Shown in pieces: positions 1 through 11,749 of a stretch of 64,000 nucleotides of DNA. The stretch comes from Sinohyriopsis cumingii (lineage: Eukaryota; Mollusca; Bivalvia; Unionida; Unionidae). Where the stretch lies: positions 158,608,289-158,672,288 of the forward strand of contig CM068824.1 of NCBI GenBank assembly GCA_028554795.2, written 5' to 3'. Numbering within the stretch: the stretch's first letter is position 1; every line of letters begins with the position of its first letter. Made by a program: the position numbers and the translations under genes. The notes below the pieces were generated by a model, which was given only the letters and a program-made list of their open reading frames with translations, did not search any database and had not been told where the DNA came from.

Positions 1-10
1 TTGACATTAG

Positions 11-11
<1 letters not shown>

Positions 12-65
<54 letters not shown>
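12..65. repeat. (TA)n microsatellite
   Basis: An uninterrupted TA dinucleotide run of about 54 bases. It is the first of four long TA tracts in the window and has no coding content. Confidence 0.97.
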
Positions 66-68
<3 letters not shown>

Positions 69-615
69 TCCATTTGGTTAAATCCCAAGAATTACCATTT
101 TGCATGCTGTCTGATTCCCAACAAATAAGATTTTGTTTAAAGTGCATGTACTCTTCCTGTACTTAGGCAGCAGTTGTGTTTGATCTTTGCTCATGCTAGA
201 TGTACTTTAAATCGCTGTTGGTTCCATAAGCAAGTTAAAAAATGTCACTGGCTGAGAAATTTACTAGAGTAACCACCTGGCATTTGCTTTCATTATATAG
301 TACAGTAATCATAACACCCATGGCTAACCTCATTTCCCTATTGGTAGCCTCGCTAATCTGATCTGGTCTGCTGAATCTTGACCTCAAACAGGTCTTAGCT
401 TGGAATGACTGAATACAGCCATAGCATATTTAATTAGCATGTAAATACCACTACAATGTGGTGTGATTCTTTTAATAATGGAAGTGGCAACAAAAACTAG
501 AAGGAATTGCTTTCCCAGTGGTATTAATTGATAATGGAATATGGTACTGTACTTGTACACAAGTAAGATCAGTCATCAGGTAAGTGAACAATACAGATTT
601 ACAATCGTGAATACA

Positions 616-646
<31 letters not shown>

Positions 647-1071
647 AATGGGGCATACGTTTTATTTGATCGTTACCTACAAGAAGAAAATTGTGATGGA
701 ATATGTCTTTGGCATGGTAATTCATCTTCTACCTTGTAATTTCTAATGCACATATATGTAATCAAATTTAAACAATGTATATTACAAACAATGTACATTA
801 CTGGTCCATACTGCTTTAGCGCAATGACATCTATGTTAATTTTTAATACTGGCAATAATGTAATTCTTTAAAATACTCGATGTGTGATCCTATATATTTT
901 CATAAATGACCTCTTCACTAAAACGAATTTTTTAAAACACATTTTTCGTACTCTTGGAGAATTATTTTCCATAAGAAAAATACGATAAAGCGATTCAGAT
1001 GACATAATCCATATATAAGTGGATTCGGAGTATAAGGTTTTATTGTCAACAAATTTCATCATATAGGCCTG

Positions 1072-1153
<82 letters not shown>

Positions 1154-1448
1154 ACACATACTACATAAATATTTTTTCCTGTGAACATAGACAAGCTTTT
1201 TGTTTTTGTTGCAGCTAGAAGAAGGAGAAATTGATGTTCGACTGAACTCATTCAAAGGTTGTCTTGCGCAGCAGCCTATACAGTGACATTTGAGTCATCT
1301 AAAAGCATCTTTGTATTGAAAAACTTTTACAGTTCTTGAAGAATAATCCTGTTGGTGCTTCTTTCCTTTGTAAAATTTCTGGATATTCCAATAGTTATAA
1401 AGTGTGTTTTCTTGCAATAATCCCTGAGAACTATTCATTATTGCAAAA
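66..1448. other. Host non-coding DNA with a CT tract and a TA tract
   Basis: I see no gene here. It holds a short CT microsatellite (about 629-646) and a TA run at 1074-1144. Open frames crossing the TA run are only Tyr-Ile repeats and are not genes. A pyrimidine stretch ending in CAG near 1213 could be a splice acceptor for a 5' untranslated exon of the TMEM18-like gene, but this is weak. Confidence 0.6.
1074..1144. repeat. (TA)n microsatellite
   Basis: A TA dinucleotide run of about 70 bases that passes into a short CA-rich tail. No other content. Confidence 0.97.
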
Positions 1449-1919
1449 ATGGAACCAATTAATGTCTCAGAATTAAATGGCATTTGGCAATATTTGAAAT
1501 CAATTGATTGGTCAGAACCATGGTTTCTTGGACTTGGTACATTTCATGTGCTGTGTATCATTGCCACAATTCTGACCAGAAACAAAGGAGCAGCCCAGGC
1601 AGTTTACTTTGGGATGATAACCTTGTTGGTTTTCTTTGCAGAGAGTATCAATGAATGGGCAGCTCATAATTGGAAGCTGTTTGCACGGCAGCAATATTTT
1701 GACAGTAATGGAATGTTTTTTTCTTTAGTGTTTTCCATTCCATTATTATTTAATTGTCTTGTGATGGTTGTCTGTTGGCTTTGGGATGTAGGTGTTCTCA
1801 TAAACAATGTAAAGCAAATGAAATATAGAAAAAGGTCAAAGACAAATGCAAAGAAAGAGTCTGAACAACATGATGAAAGCCCAGATGATACATCCTCTGA
1901 AGATAAAAAGGAAAAGTGA
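1449..1919 (+). CDS. TMEM18: TMEM18-like transmembrane protein (host gene)
   Basis: The 156-residue ORF matches the TMEM18 family in length and layout. It has the Asp-Trp-x-Glu-Pro-Trp segment near residues 20-25, a first hydrophobic segment at about 26-43, a second at about 50-67, the Glu-x-Ile-Asn-Glu-x-Ala-Ala and Phe-Asp-Ser-x-Gly-Met-Phe blocks, a third hydrophobic segment at about 92-117, and a Lys-rich, then acidic, C-terminal tail. TMEM18 proteins lie in the inner nuclear membrane, and the basic tail is thought to bind DNA. The reading frame is unbroken and has no visible intron. It could be a single-exon coding region with an upstream untranslated exon, or a retrocopy. It is the only confident host protein gene in the window. 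Confidence 0.9.
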   Translation: MEPINVSELNGIWQYLKSIDWSEPWFLGLGTFHVLCIIATILTRNKGAAQAVYFGMITLLVFFAESINEWAAHNWKLFARQQYFDSNGMFFSLVFSIPLLFNCLVMVVCWLWDVGVLINNVKQMKYRKRSKTNAKKESEQHDESPDDTSSEDKKEK

Positions 1920-3330
1920 CAATTTTTCGACACTGAATTCTGAGGGAGGTTCAGATTTATTCTAATGTAGGTTTCCGTGTGAGAAAATATGAATTTTTTC
2001 TCATTCACCATTTTGTACAGTTTAAATTAGCCATTTTTCAATGAATTTTCATCACTTAAAGAGATCAATTTTCGGTGGACAATTTCCAGTATTTTGATAA
2101 CAATTATGTTATATAAAATTATTATTTGTTCTTCAATGACATGAAATCTCAAGACAGGGCTGATCAAATCACATAGCCAGACATCTGCATTTTCAAAGTC
2201 GGACGAGTAAACATTTCCACTGTGTTAGTTTAGGATGAGTACTTTTTTTCCTATTTATAGGCAAATTGGGCAAGCATTAATTTTATAGTTTGATCACCTT
2301 TTCTACCTTTATCTGACCATTCATGCCCTCTGGTCACACTAAACACTTGAATCAAACTCAATTTAATCATTCATATTCTTATATGCTTCAGTTATTGGTC
2401 ATTGTTAATTGTCGTATTTGCACTATTTCTATTCCTGCTTGACTGTATGTTGGGCTAAGTTACCAAATTATCTGCTAATTAAAAGAATTCAAACAAAGCA
2501 TATCCTCTATGATCAATTAGCAGTGCTTTAAAATGAACTTGTTATATTGTGTTTACTCAACTTTGATAATAATGAGTGGGTCACCCTTTGATTTATATCA
2601 AGAGTCAATGCAATGAAATTAATGAAAGGCCCTTTGTCAGCCTCAGTATTAGTATGAACTGATTAAATTATGTTAATGGGTCTTTAATTTTTTGCAATTG
2701 ATTACATGTGTATTGAGGATTGACTTCAAAGTGCAGTATTGCTTTTTAAGCAAAACAATTACAATGAAACGGTGTTAAGGGATGAATATGATATGATTTT
2801 AGTTGATGTCAAATGACATGGAGATGATAAAGTGAGTTTACTAAATTATTTTCACAAGAAAGGTCATCAGGAAGATACACAGAAGGAAAATTCTTGAAAG
2901 TGGGAGGATACAACACAAGGCTTCCACTGTGTCTAAGGTAACTATTCCTCCAAAGAGATATTTATCAGACTTGTGGCAGCAAAAAATGTCAAATATGACA
3001 CAACTAACAACTATAAAAGGCTTAAATTCATTGACTCTGAAGGAAAGATGTTTTGCAGTTATTGCAGACAATATCCCAAACTGGAAAAATTGTATTTTTC
3101 AATGAAACTGACAAATTTAGGATTTAATTAAGGAAATCTCACGATAGTTTTGGATCGTATTAAGGTAGTATAAGCATGACAGACTGTGCAGTAAATCCCT
3201 AAAGTTGGGGTTGCTAACACTAGGAACGGCCATTTTAAAACTTAACACAGCCCACACCCAAGCCGAATGTGAAAAACCATTTTCTGATATGTAAATGTTG
3301 TATGCCGTCCAGGAGCAGAAGTCTTAAGCT
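1920..3330. other. Gene-free host DNA downstream of the TMEM18-like gene
   Basis: AT-rich sequence that presumably starts with the 3' untranslated region of the TMEM18-like gene. I found no convincing ORF or RNA gene here. Confidence 0.5.
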
Positions 3331-3534
3331 TGGTACTAATTGTAATAACACTCAGGGCAAGAGACTTTTTGGTACTAATTGTAATGACACTCAGGGCAAG
3401 AGACCTTTTGGTACTAATTGTAATAACACTCAGGGCAAGAGACTTTTTGGTACTAATTGTAATAACAACCAGGGCAAGAGACTTTGTTCTGTAGCTTGGT
3501 ACTAATTGTAATAACACTCAGGGCAAGAGACTTT
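3331..3534. repeat. Minisatellite, unit about 38 bp, five to six copies
   Basis: Tandem copies of a unit containing GGTACTAATTGTAATAACA followed by CTCAGGGCAAGAGACTTT. The units differ by a few substitutions, and the fourth is followed by a short insertion. It is read through by open frames on both strands because the unit lacks stops; these are not genes. Confidence 0.93.
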
Positions 3535-4049
3535 GTTCTGTCCATTGACCAGGTCTTGAAAAAAGAAGTTGGGAAGGGTCTGAATTCCAGTAAATAGCTT
3601 TCCATTCTTGCTGATGGAAGTACTGAGGTTACCTGCCATAGTGGAGTAAAAACTAGTGTATACATGATACCTTCACAATAACAAAAAGTAAAAACTAAAG
3701 CCATTTAAAGAAATAAATATGTTGTACATTGCTTTTGCTCTTAACATGGATTAAAATGCATACATCTCAATGAACCTAAGCACAAGATTGAAATATTTGG
3801 ATAAGTGAAAATGTAGGTTGGACAAGTGAATTGTCTGGGAAAAAAGTTATTTGATTGGCCCAGTCTCAAGAAAGTGCTTGAAGTTTGATAAAATAATTCT
3901 ACTGCTGCAGAAAATTGCAAGAAATTTTTTCAGTTTCGGTTGTTAATCTATAGCATCTTCTAATTTATGTCTTCCCTATTTAGCTATTTATGAAATCCAT
4001 TTGTTGTATTTTTTCAGTTAAAATGTCAGCATACATATGAATACTCTAT

Positions 4050-4875
4050 GTGTGGTAGATGTTGTGTGTAATGATTTAGATATCATAAATATGTAAGAAA
4101 ACTGTGTGTAATGATTTAGGTATCATGAAGTTGTCAGAAATCTGTGTAATGATTTTGGTATCGTGAAGTCAGAAATCTGTGTGTAATGATTTAGGTATCA
4201 TGAAGTCAGAAAACTAATGATCTAGGTATGAAGTTGTCAGAAAATTATGTGTAATGATTTAGGTATCATGAAGTTGTCAGAAAATTATGTGTAATTTAGG
4301 TATCATGAAGTTGTCAGAAAATTATGTGTAATGATTTATGTATCATGAAGTTGTCAAAAAACTAATAATTTAGGAATCATGAAGTTGTCAGAAAACTGTA
4401 TGATTTAAGTATGATGAAGTTGTCAGAAATCTGTATAATGATTTAGGTATCATAAACATATTAGAAATCTTTGTGTAATGATTTAGGTATCATACACATT
4501 AAAAGTCTGTGTGTAATGATTTAGGTATCATGAACTTGTTAGAAAACTGTTTAATGATTTAGGTATCATGAAGTCAGAAATCTGTGTGTAATGATTTAGG
4601 TATCATGAAGTTATCAGAAATTGGTGTGTTTTGATTTAGGTATCATGAAATTATCATAAATTGGTGTGTTGTGATTTAGGTATCATGAAATTATCAGAAA
4701 TTTGTGTGTTTTGATTTAGGTATCATGAATTTATCAGAAATTGGTGTGTTGTGATTTAGGTATCATGAAATTATCAGAAATTGGTGTGTTTTGATTTAGG
4801 TATCATGAAATATCAGAAATTGGTATGTTGTGATTTAGGTATCATGAACATATAAGATAACTGTGTAGTGATTTT
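4050..4875. repeat. Large degenerate minisatellite, unit about 36-40 bp, roughly twenty copies
   Basis: Repeated blocks built around GTAATGATTTAGGTATCATG followed by AAGTTGTCAGAAA. Units differ in length by small indels and change gradually along the array: the first half favours TGTGTAATGATT and the second half GGTGTGTTTTGATT. A remnant of the same unit reappears at about 5230-5325, on the far side of a TA tract. Confidence 0.93.
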
Positions 4876-5046
4876 GGTATAATGAGCAGAGATGTCAAAA
4901 TTTTAGAAAAAGTCAACCTGGTACCCGACAGAAATTATATTAAATGTGAATCTGAAATGCACATTTACAGTATGAAGAACAGTAATCCTTATTTTGTGTC
5001 TTGCTTGCTACTGACATCACAGATATTATCTTTGATCTGAATTCGG

Positions 5047-5050
<4 letters not shown>

Positions 5051-5135
<85 letters not shown>

Positions 5136-5136
5136 G
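5051..5136. repeat. (TA)n microsatellite inside the minisatellite region
   Basis: TA run of about 86 bases with one CA interruption. It separates the main ATGATTTAGGTATCATG minisatellite from its remnant at 5230-5325. Confidence 0.96.
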
Positions 5137-5229
5137 TAATCTTTTTACTTGAACTAATTGGATACCCTATAGCTAATTTTATTACCTAGGTAATTATGAA
5201 TGGGTGAGTACCCGGGTATCCAATGACAC

Positions 5230-5325
5230 CTTTAATCATGATCTTGTCAGAATCCTGAGCTATGATTTAGGTATAATGATTTTGTCAGAATCTTGTGTGT
5301 AATGATTTAAGTATCATGAACTTGA
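5230..5325. repeat. Remnant units of the 4.05-4.88 kb minisatellite
   Basis: Two to three diverged units with the TGATTTAGGTATAATG and TTGTCAGAATC blocks of the array at 4050-4875. Confidence 0.8.
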
Positions 5326-5329
5326 TGCA

Positions 5330-7006
5330 GTCAGGAATGGGGTGGGTGGGCTATAGATTTATGAAAAATATCAATGCTATATGGTCCCTGTATTGCCTTG
5401 AAAATTCACTGATTTCTTTAGAGATTAAGTCAGATTTCTTAGTGACATTGCATTTAATATGTATTTACATGTTGAGGGTTGTTGTCCTTTCACCCAACAT
5501 GACTCTATGTCAGTTATGATCAGATAACTTGCTGTCTTTAAATGTCTCATGTCCAGAAGTTGTAATGGCAAGCACTTGTGTAAACTCTATCCTATTAAAT
5601 TTGTAGGCAATAACATTTATCTTTGTTATCTGATTTTTAAAAAAGTCCCAGGACTAATGTTTGTATAGGATGATTACTGCCAATTTAATGGTAGAGTCTG
5701 ATCTTAACAGAATGTAAACCTGTGTTACTGATTGGATAAAAAATACTTTTGCAAGTTCAGTTTAGATGCAAAATATATTTGGAGAAAGCTTAATTAAGTG
5801 AACTCCGTTTATTTTGCTTTTGTGTATTCATGTCGTTTTAAAATCTTTAAATATGAAACTTACATTAGCAGCATGGATATATTAGGTCCATTTCATGAAA
5901 TGCATATTTCATCAACTTAGAGGATGTGATTGATAATGTACCTGTGAAAAAAATCTACAAGATATTCATTCATATGAAACATTTTGATTTCCTTCCTTGT
6001 ATTTAAAAAAAATTAATACTTTTTTTTCAGATAGTAAACTATATGGAAAGATGAATTTTTAATTCACTTCTGTCATATTAGGTCCTCAGTTATTTATAGC
6101 TGCGATCTTTAGAGTAATCACTTTCTTCATTTGTCTGGTTATCCATCCATCTGTCGTCATTTTGGATTGCAAGATAATTCAACTTAGAATAAGTAGACTT
6201 CAAGAAAACATGTTTGGAACTGTAAATTTATGAGACCTCCAATGAATATTGTTTTCAGTGTTCTGTTTCATTATGTAGGGATATATTTCCCCTGTAGTGT
6301 CTCAAGCTTTACTGCAGCATAATGCTGTTTTCAGCTTGAGGTCAGCTTGAAATTTCAATAAAAAAATGAAAGAACTAAGTTTCACTAATTTAATGAACAC
6401 TAGTAATAATAAAGATAATAATAAAGATAATATGTGATGAATGGTTAACCAAACAGTCTTGATACATTGCACAAGCAAGCAAAAGAGGGAAAAAAATTCA
6501 GAAGGGTACATGTTTGGATAGCCAGTGGCAAGCAGACATTGTTGATGTGCAAGGGTATTAAAATATAATGATGGATATAAATACATCGCAATAGTAACGA
6601 TTCTTTAAAAATAGGCATGGAGAATAAAAATTACTGAAACCATTAGCAATATTTTGTAGTCATTGTTTGAGTGTGTTTACAAATGATTTGCTTGGAGGTT
6701 TTGGAATAACAGCACCTTTTACAAAGTTTGTGATAGTCACAGCAAGAATTTTTACTTATACCAATAACTGTTTTGCTGTAGCTGCAATTTTCTATGGCAT
6801 TTCCAAGTTGTGGGCACTCTCACTGCATCTTTTTTGTTTTGACTCTGGTTTGTGTCATGTACATGTACAGAGAGATTACATTTTCCAGTATAGACCATAC
6901 AGTCAGGTTTTCATCTGAATTGACAAGCTATTAATTATGAATGCTGTATACAGAAAATGATAACAGGCAACATATAAAAGTTTCAGAGGAAATGGAATGC
7001 AAAAAA
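5330..7006. other. Gene-free host DNA
   Basis: AT-rich sequence without a supported gene. Short ORFs here show no recognisable motif and no codon structure. Confidence 0.45.
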
Positions 7007-7490
7007 GGGGACGTCCATTAATTATGTCAACAATTTTTAGGCAGTTTTTTACCCCCCTCCCCCCTTGTCAACAACTGTCAGACTTTCAGTGACCCCTCTA
7101 ATAAAATTTTACCCCCCCCCCCCAAACTAACAATATTTTATATGGCTGGCTTTTATGCTAAAAAATATGCTGAAAATAGAATTCTGGAAATTAAAAGGTC
7201 TACAAATAAATTTTAATACATTTGTTTTACTTGTTTAACAGATTTCAAATTGACTATAACACTTTGAATTCATGAAGAAATCGAGAGTTTATATTCTAGC
7301 TTCTATCATCTTCCCATAGGGAAGCCAAATGTTCCTCAGTTGTTATAATGGACATAGTGGCTGATTTTTTGTAAAAAATAACATTGTTGACGTCAATTTA
7401 TCTTGAACTCCCCCCTCCCCATGTCAACAATTGTCAAACTTCTTCAAACCCCCTCCCCCCATTTTGTTGACATAATTAATGGACAACCCC
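7007..7490. mobile_element. MITE (non-autonomous DNA transposon) with 27-bp terminal inverted repeats
   Basis: The left end (7007-7033) and right end (7464-7490, inverted) share GGGG, two variable bases, then GTCCATTAATTATGTCAACAA. C-rich runs and TTGTCAAC motifs occur just inside both ends, so the arms stay similar for about 100 bases. There is no coding capacity. I could not settle a target-site duplication by eye, so the superfamily is left open. Confidence 0.8.
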
Positions 7491-10055
7491 TAATGCGTAT
7501 GAACAAGTTGAGCAGCAAGTAAATTTTAATGTTAATTAACACAGAGAATTACCAGTGGAAGAATTCAACAACCTACTCAACAAGAAGAGAGAATAGGTTG
7601 CAGAATTCCATTGTAGTAGTTATTTTAAAAAAAGAAGCTGTCAAACTAGATATTGAAACATATGACCAACAGATACAGAACATAATTAAAAAAATATTTC
7701 AGCCCAGAAGGTTAATTTGCAAGAATGGTTTGAATTACTGAAAGCAAAAGGACACAAGTAAATGTACATTTAACACATTTAGAAAAATAGCGTTATTGTT
7801 CATAGAGGAATATGAATGATATTATAATTAAAGAAATATATGTTACATCTGTGTAAATCAAGAGATGGCCATGAACATTTAACAAGTTGCTCCAGCACAG
7901 CGGTTGCAACATGAATTCCAAATTATTTTAAATATACATATTGTTCATTAATTTCTTCTACGGTTTTAAACATTACCCAGTTGTAGAAGTAAAAATCGTA
8001 CCTAGCAACAACGAATATATTTTATTCAGTTAAGATTTTATAGTGGATAGGTTCAAGAAAGAAGAAACAGAAATACTAGTGACAAGGACAGTTAGGACTG
8101 GACATAGCATTAGATTCATGACTACAAACAAGTATTCAGAAAGATTAAAGCTGTCTGAATATTTCAGAAAAGACATTCATCCAAACGAATACACAATTAT
8201 CTTTGAAAGGTTGAATGTAACAGCTATACCATCAGTATAAAAGTTTTAAACATCGCCTAACAATTAAAATTTATCACGATGAATATTAGAAGTAGGTTGG
8301 TGTCATATTTCCGTTCAATATGTAAACTCTTGGAGATTTACATGACCATCACATAAAGATTAACATTTCTGAAGAATTTAGAAATGCCTGTTTTATAAAA
8401 TTACACACTAAACCATCCATACTAATATATTGCAGCAAGGACTATCATAGGATATAACACTAAACCATCCATACTAATATATTGCAGCAAGGACTATCAT
8501 AGGATATAACATTAAGGGTATTTTATGTTGAATCAGAACTTATGGCAGGGTGCGATATGGTCACAAAGAGCAAAAGTGGAATTACGAGATAATACATAAA
8601 ACTATAACAGTATGACTTTATTAAATCCTTGGCGATTTTGATACTAGCACTACATAACAATTTATATGGATAATCACTTATTGGCAAGTCATATAATGTA
8701 TCTACATCAAGTGTCTGTTCCATTTCGATGAGCTCAGCCATTAATTTAAAGGTAAAATACACAAATAATTGTCCTTATTTATAAATTAGTGATAATAGAA
8801 ATAGATGATACAAAATTATGTACAGGTGATAAAACACGACAAACAAAGAACATGGGTAAATGTATGTGAAATTCTAACACTTGAAAATGGCCATTAAAGC
8901 TGCCATACCTGAATGCCCATTAGAACATCAGCACTAATGTCTACTGAGTTTAATACACTGATCGGTGTGAAATAATAGACAAGTCATAATTGCACCACTA
9001 ACGTGAAACATATTACTATAAACATGTCATTGAAATAAAGACCATGATGGCAATCTTCAAACAATAATGCAAATAAACATGCACAAGATGAGATGATATC
9101 AACAAACAGAAAATCCGCAAAGACAGATTGCATAAAATGTTTAAAATCATCTTTTAGTCTTGTAAGATAGCAACATGAACCAAGTGGTATCAATCATTTG
9201 TGAAACCCAAAGCAGCTGATTGTGGATTCCATTGTAAAGTAACGATAGCAGACATTTATCTGTAAAACTTTCATCTGTTGGAAGGATGTGCTTTCAAACA
9301 AGACAAGTGGTCAGACATTCTATATTTCGCACCATCTTTGTATCTTGTGTTAATTTCCCTTTGAAACACAGCATTGTAATAACATTTGTTTGTGAGACAA
9401 GATTGTGCATCTTGTTTAGTTGAGTATGCCAATGGCCTTATTTATCACTAAAGCACACAAAAATGATCCTACCATCGAAATGACAGCCCCACAGCTATAG
9501 ACAACATTATATTGCCAAATAATTCTAAAACATTGCAATATAGTCTTTGATTGAGAATGTATGCAGGAAACTTGCTGTGAAAGAAACTTTCCTGATAAAA
9601 TCATGACCAGCTTTCAAACAATCAGTGGAATATATTTTATTGGAATCCTTCAGTCACCGTTATTGATACTCCATTGTAGAAAGGAGTATCTCTGTTCCAC
9701 CAATCTTGATCTTTCCTCACATTATCAGGAATGATAACTTTTTGTGTGTCTATAGCTAGTAGGTGGTGGAGGAAGAAGTGGTGATAGTGCTTCATTATTG
9801 GTAGTGTAATAACTAGATTGTTTCAAAGAATACTTTTATGACCAGGACACATCCATTGAAGGGAAGTATGTTTCCTTTGAAGAAACTTGGGGGAACAAGA
9901 TATCAAAAGGCTGAATGTGCACAATCTCCCATGCAGTAACACTGCTTCTTGGCCCACTTAAGCTGAAACATCGCTTCCTTTGCAACAACAAAAAACAAAA
10001 CAAACAAAAAACAAACTTAACCTGTTTCTGGGTCTCATTTCCATCGTGGTGAAAT
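7491..10055. other. Gene-free host DNA
   Basis: No supported gene. ORFs of 60-80 codons on both strands are unremarkable for AT-rich DNA. The only clear structure is a tandem duplication at 8405-8508. Confidence 0.4.
8405..8508. repeat. Perfect tandem duplication, 52-bp unit
   Basis: Two adjacent, apparently identical copies of a 52-bp unit containing TAAACCATCCATACTAATAT and GACTATCATAGGATATAAC. The identity points to a recent duplication. Confidence 0.93.
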
Positions 10056-10313
10056 GCTCCGGTGGCCTAAGTGGTTAGAGCGTCAGCCTCGGATTTGGGA
10101 ATTTTGTGGGGTCGAACCCCGGCCAAATAATACCAAAGACTTTTTCTTAAAAAAAAATGGTATTTGCAGCTGCCTCGCTTGGCGCTCAGCGTTACGAGGT
10201 TAGAACTGGTCTGCGTGGTGTCAAGATAATGTGACTGGGTGGACCATGATGCCACATATCTGCGGCATGATGCCTCAGTACTAAACATCACTATAAACTG
10301 CCACACTGCAGAC
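10056..10313 (+). mobile_element. tRNA-derived SINE
   Basis: The 5' part has a Pol III A box (TGGCCTAAGTGG) and a B box (GGGTCGAACCCC) in tRNA-like context. A family-specific body follows, including GCTGCCTCGCTTGGC and CACTATAAACTGCCACAC. A second copy of the same family lies on the minus strand at 17344-17554, which confirms that this is a dispersed repeat and not a functional tRNA. Confidence 0.85.
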
Positions 10314-10879
10314 ATTGTAGCGATATGGCTCAAATTGTTAAACCTATGTTGAAATTCCAAATCCCACACACACTCCTTATGGTAGGAATCACCTTGTAAC
10401 TCGAGGCATTGCCTTCTACAAAACTGTATTGTCGAGCAATTTTTCCCATTGTTTAAATGCTTGTTCTACAATTGGTCAGTGCGTTCAACTTCTTTTTGCG
10501 CTTGGGTGGCAGATGGAGGTCACGGGATGTCTAAAGGTGGGGTATCCCAAGTCACATGTAATAGTGCGTCCAATTCAAAGTCAAGTGGGCATGGTGTAAA
10601 CTCAACAAGACACAATTCTAATCATACTGTGTACGATCGCTCAGGCCAGAGTCAGATCGGAGTGGGGTGAGGCGGCTAACCCCTCGGCTAAAAGACAAAC
10701 AAACAAACATACACACATAAACACAAACATAGAGGCACTTGTAATATATGCAGGTGACAGCCCTTGGGTTGCGCAATTCTTTTTTGTATATAAAAAAGAT
10801 GGAACTGTCAGGTTCTAAATAGGCTGCAGGAAACTGAATGTTACCTCATACAGACATGCATCTGCTCTCTAGAATAGAT

Positions 10880-11150
10880 GACTCTGGATCCTATGACTGG
10901 ATCGACGTATTTATCCGCTTTAGAACTTGCCAGTGCATACTGGCAAGTAGCGTTGAATGAAAAATGATAAGAGAGAAAACAACCTTATATAGTTACAAAG
11001 GACTATTTCAATTTAAGGTGTTACCAACTTGGTCTAACTCAACTGTTTCTGTTGTGCCCTTGGTCCATGTCGTGCTACATGGATTGAGTGTTTAGTTTAT
11101 ATAGATGACATTATCATGATTGGTAGTACTTTCGAGTTTGCTTTGTAAAA
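10880..11150 (+). pseudogene. Ty3/gypsy-like reverse transcriptase remnant
   Basis: Decayed fragment of a retrotransposon polymerase. From 10911 one frame reads LSALELASAYWQV, like the gypsy LDLxSGYWQ block. A GLFQFKVLP block follows. At about 11089-11140 a different frame reads LVYIDDIIMIGSTFE, containing the catalytic YIDD motif. The motifs fall in different frames with stops between them, so it is dead. An RNase H-start remnant at 11655-11745 is probably part of the same element. Confidence 0.8.
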
Positions 11151-11514
11151 TATGAAATTAGTCCTTGCAGGTTTCATTGAGTCCAATTTAAAATTCAAGC
11201 AATCAAAATATAGTTTGTTTCAAAAGCAAGTCTCATAGTCAGGACACGATGGAAGGATATATAAAAAGGACACCACGTGTCCAAAGAGGGTATAATATGT
11301 GATCCAAGCAAGGTAGAAAGTGTTAAGAACTGGCATATATTGTGCAATGCAATGAAAGCTTGAAGATTTCTTGGTACAGCTTCCCATTGTAGAAGGGTTG
11401 TTCAAAACTTCTCCTTAATTGATTGGTTTCGTTTGGTGCGTTATGGTACAGCAACACATATAAGTTATTAATGTCCAGGCAATCAGAGTAAATGCCTTGT
11501 GCAAGGACACGCAA

Positions 11515-11605
11515 TGGTAGCTGACCCAGGCTGTTCTGTTAGTAGGATTTGAACCCGCATACTTCGGTCATGAGTCCATCATGCTAACTACTATGCTACC
11601 ATGGC
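11515..11605 (-). mobile_element. tRNA-like SINE fragment
   Basis: Read on the minus strand it has a B-box-like GGGTTCAAATCC and an A-box-like TGGTAGCATAGTAGTTAGC, with the spacing of a tRNA. The cloverleaf is imperfect and the fragment sits inside retrotransposon debris, so a SINE head is likelier than a functional tRNA gene. Confidence 0.55.
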
Positions 11606-11654
11606 TACCTCTCCTCAACTGTATACCTTCTGTCTCAGCTAAGTAAATCAAACT

Positions 11655-11745
11655 CTTTACTTGGTTGTACTTATTCTGACTTATCCCAGCTTGGATGGAA
11701 CATTTATGATAGACATCGATGCCACTTCGTTCGTGTTGGAGTGGA
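11655..11745 (+). pseudogene. Ty3/gypsy RT-RNase H junction remnant
   Basis: A short frame reads LTYPSLDGTFMIDIDATSF, resembling the start of the gypsy RNase H domain (LAYPDFxxPFxLxTDAS). It follows the reverse transcriptase remnant at 10880-11150 in the expected order, with a SINE-like fragment between them. Confidence 0.6.
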
Positions 11746-11749
11746 TGAT

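Noticed and set aside
868-1255. Open frames of 69-127 codons crossing the TA tract
   Set aside because: They consist mostly of alternating Tyr-Ile residues produced by the TA repeat; frames over the other TA tracts (5001-5189, 33505-33826) are the same artefact.
3242-3517. ORFs on both strands over the 38-bp minisatellite
   Set aside because: The repeat unit lacks stops, so all frames look open. The proteins are simple tandem repeats with no domain.
8523-8762. Minus-strand ORF of 79 codons with a hydrophobic C-terminus
   Set aside because: It has an internal ATG and plausible codons but no recognisable family, splice signals or conservation that I can test. I did not list it as a gene.
11515-11605. 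Possible tRNA gene on the minus strand
   Set aside because: Box A and box B are present but the cloverleaf is imperfect and the context is retrotransposon debris, so I called it a SINE fragment.
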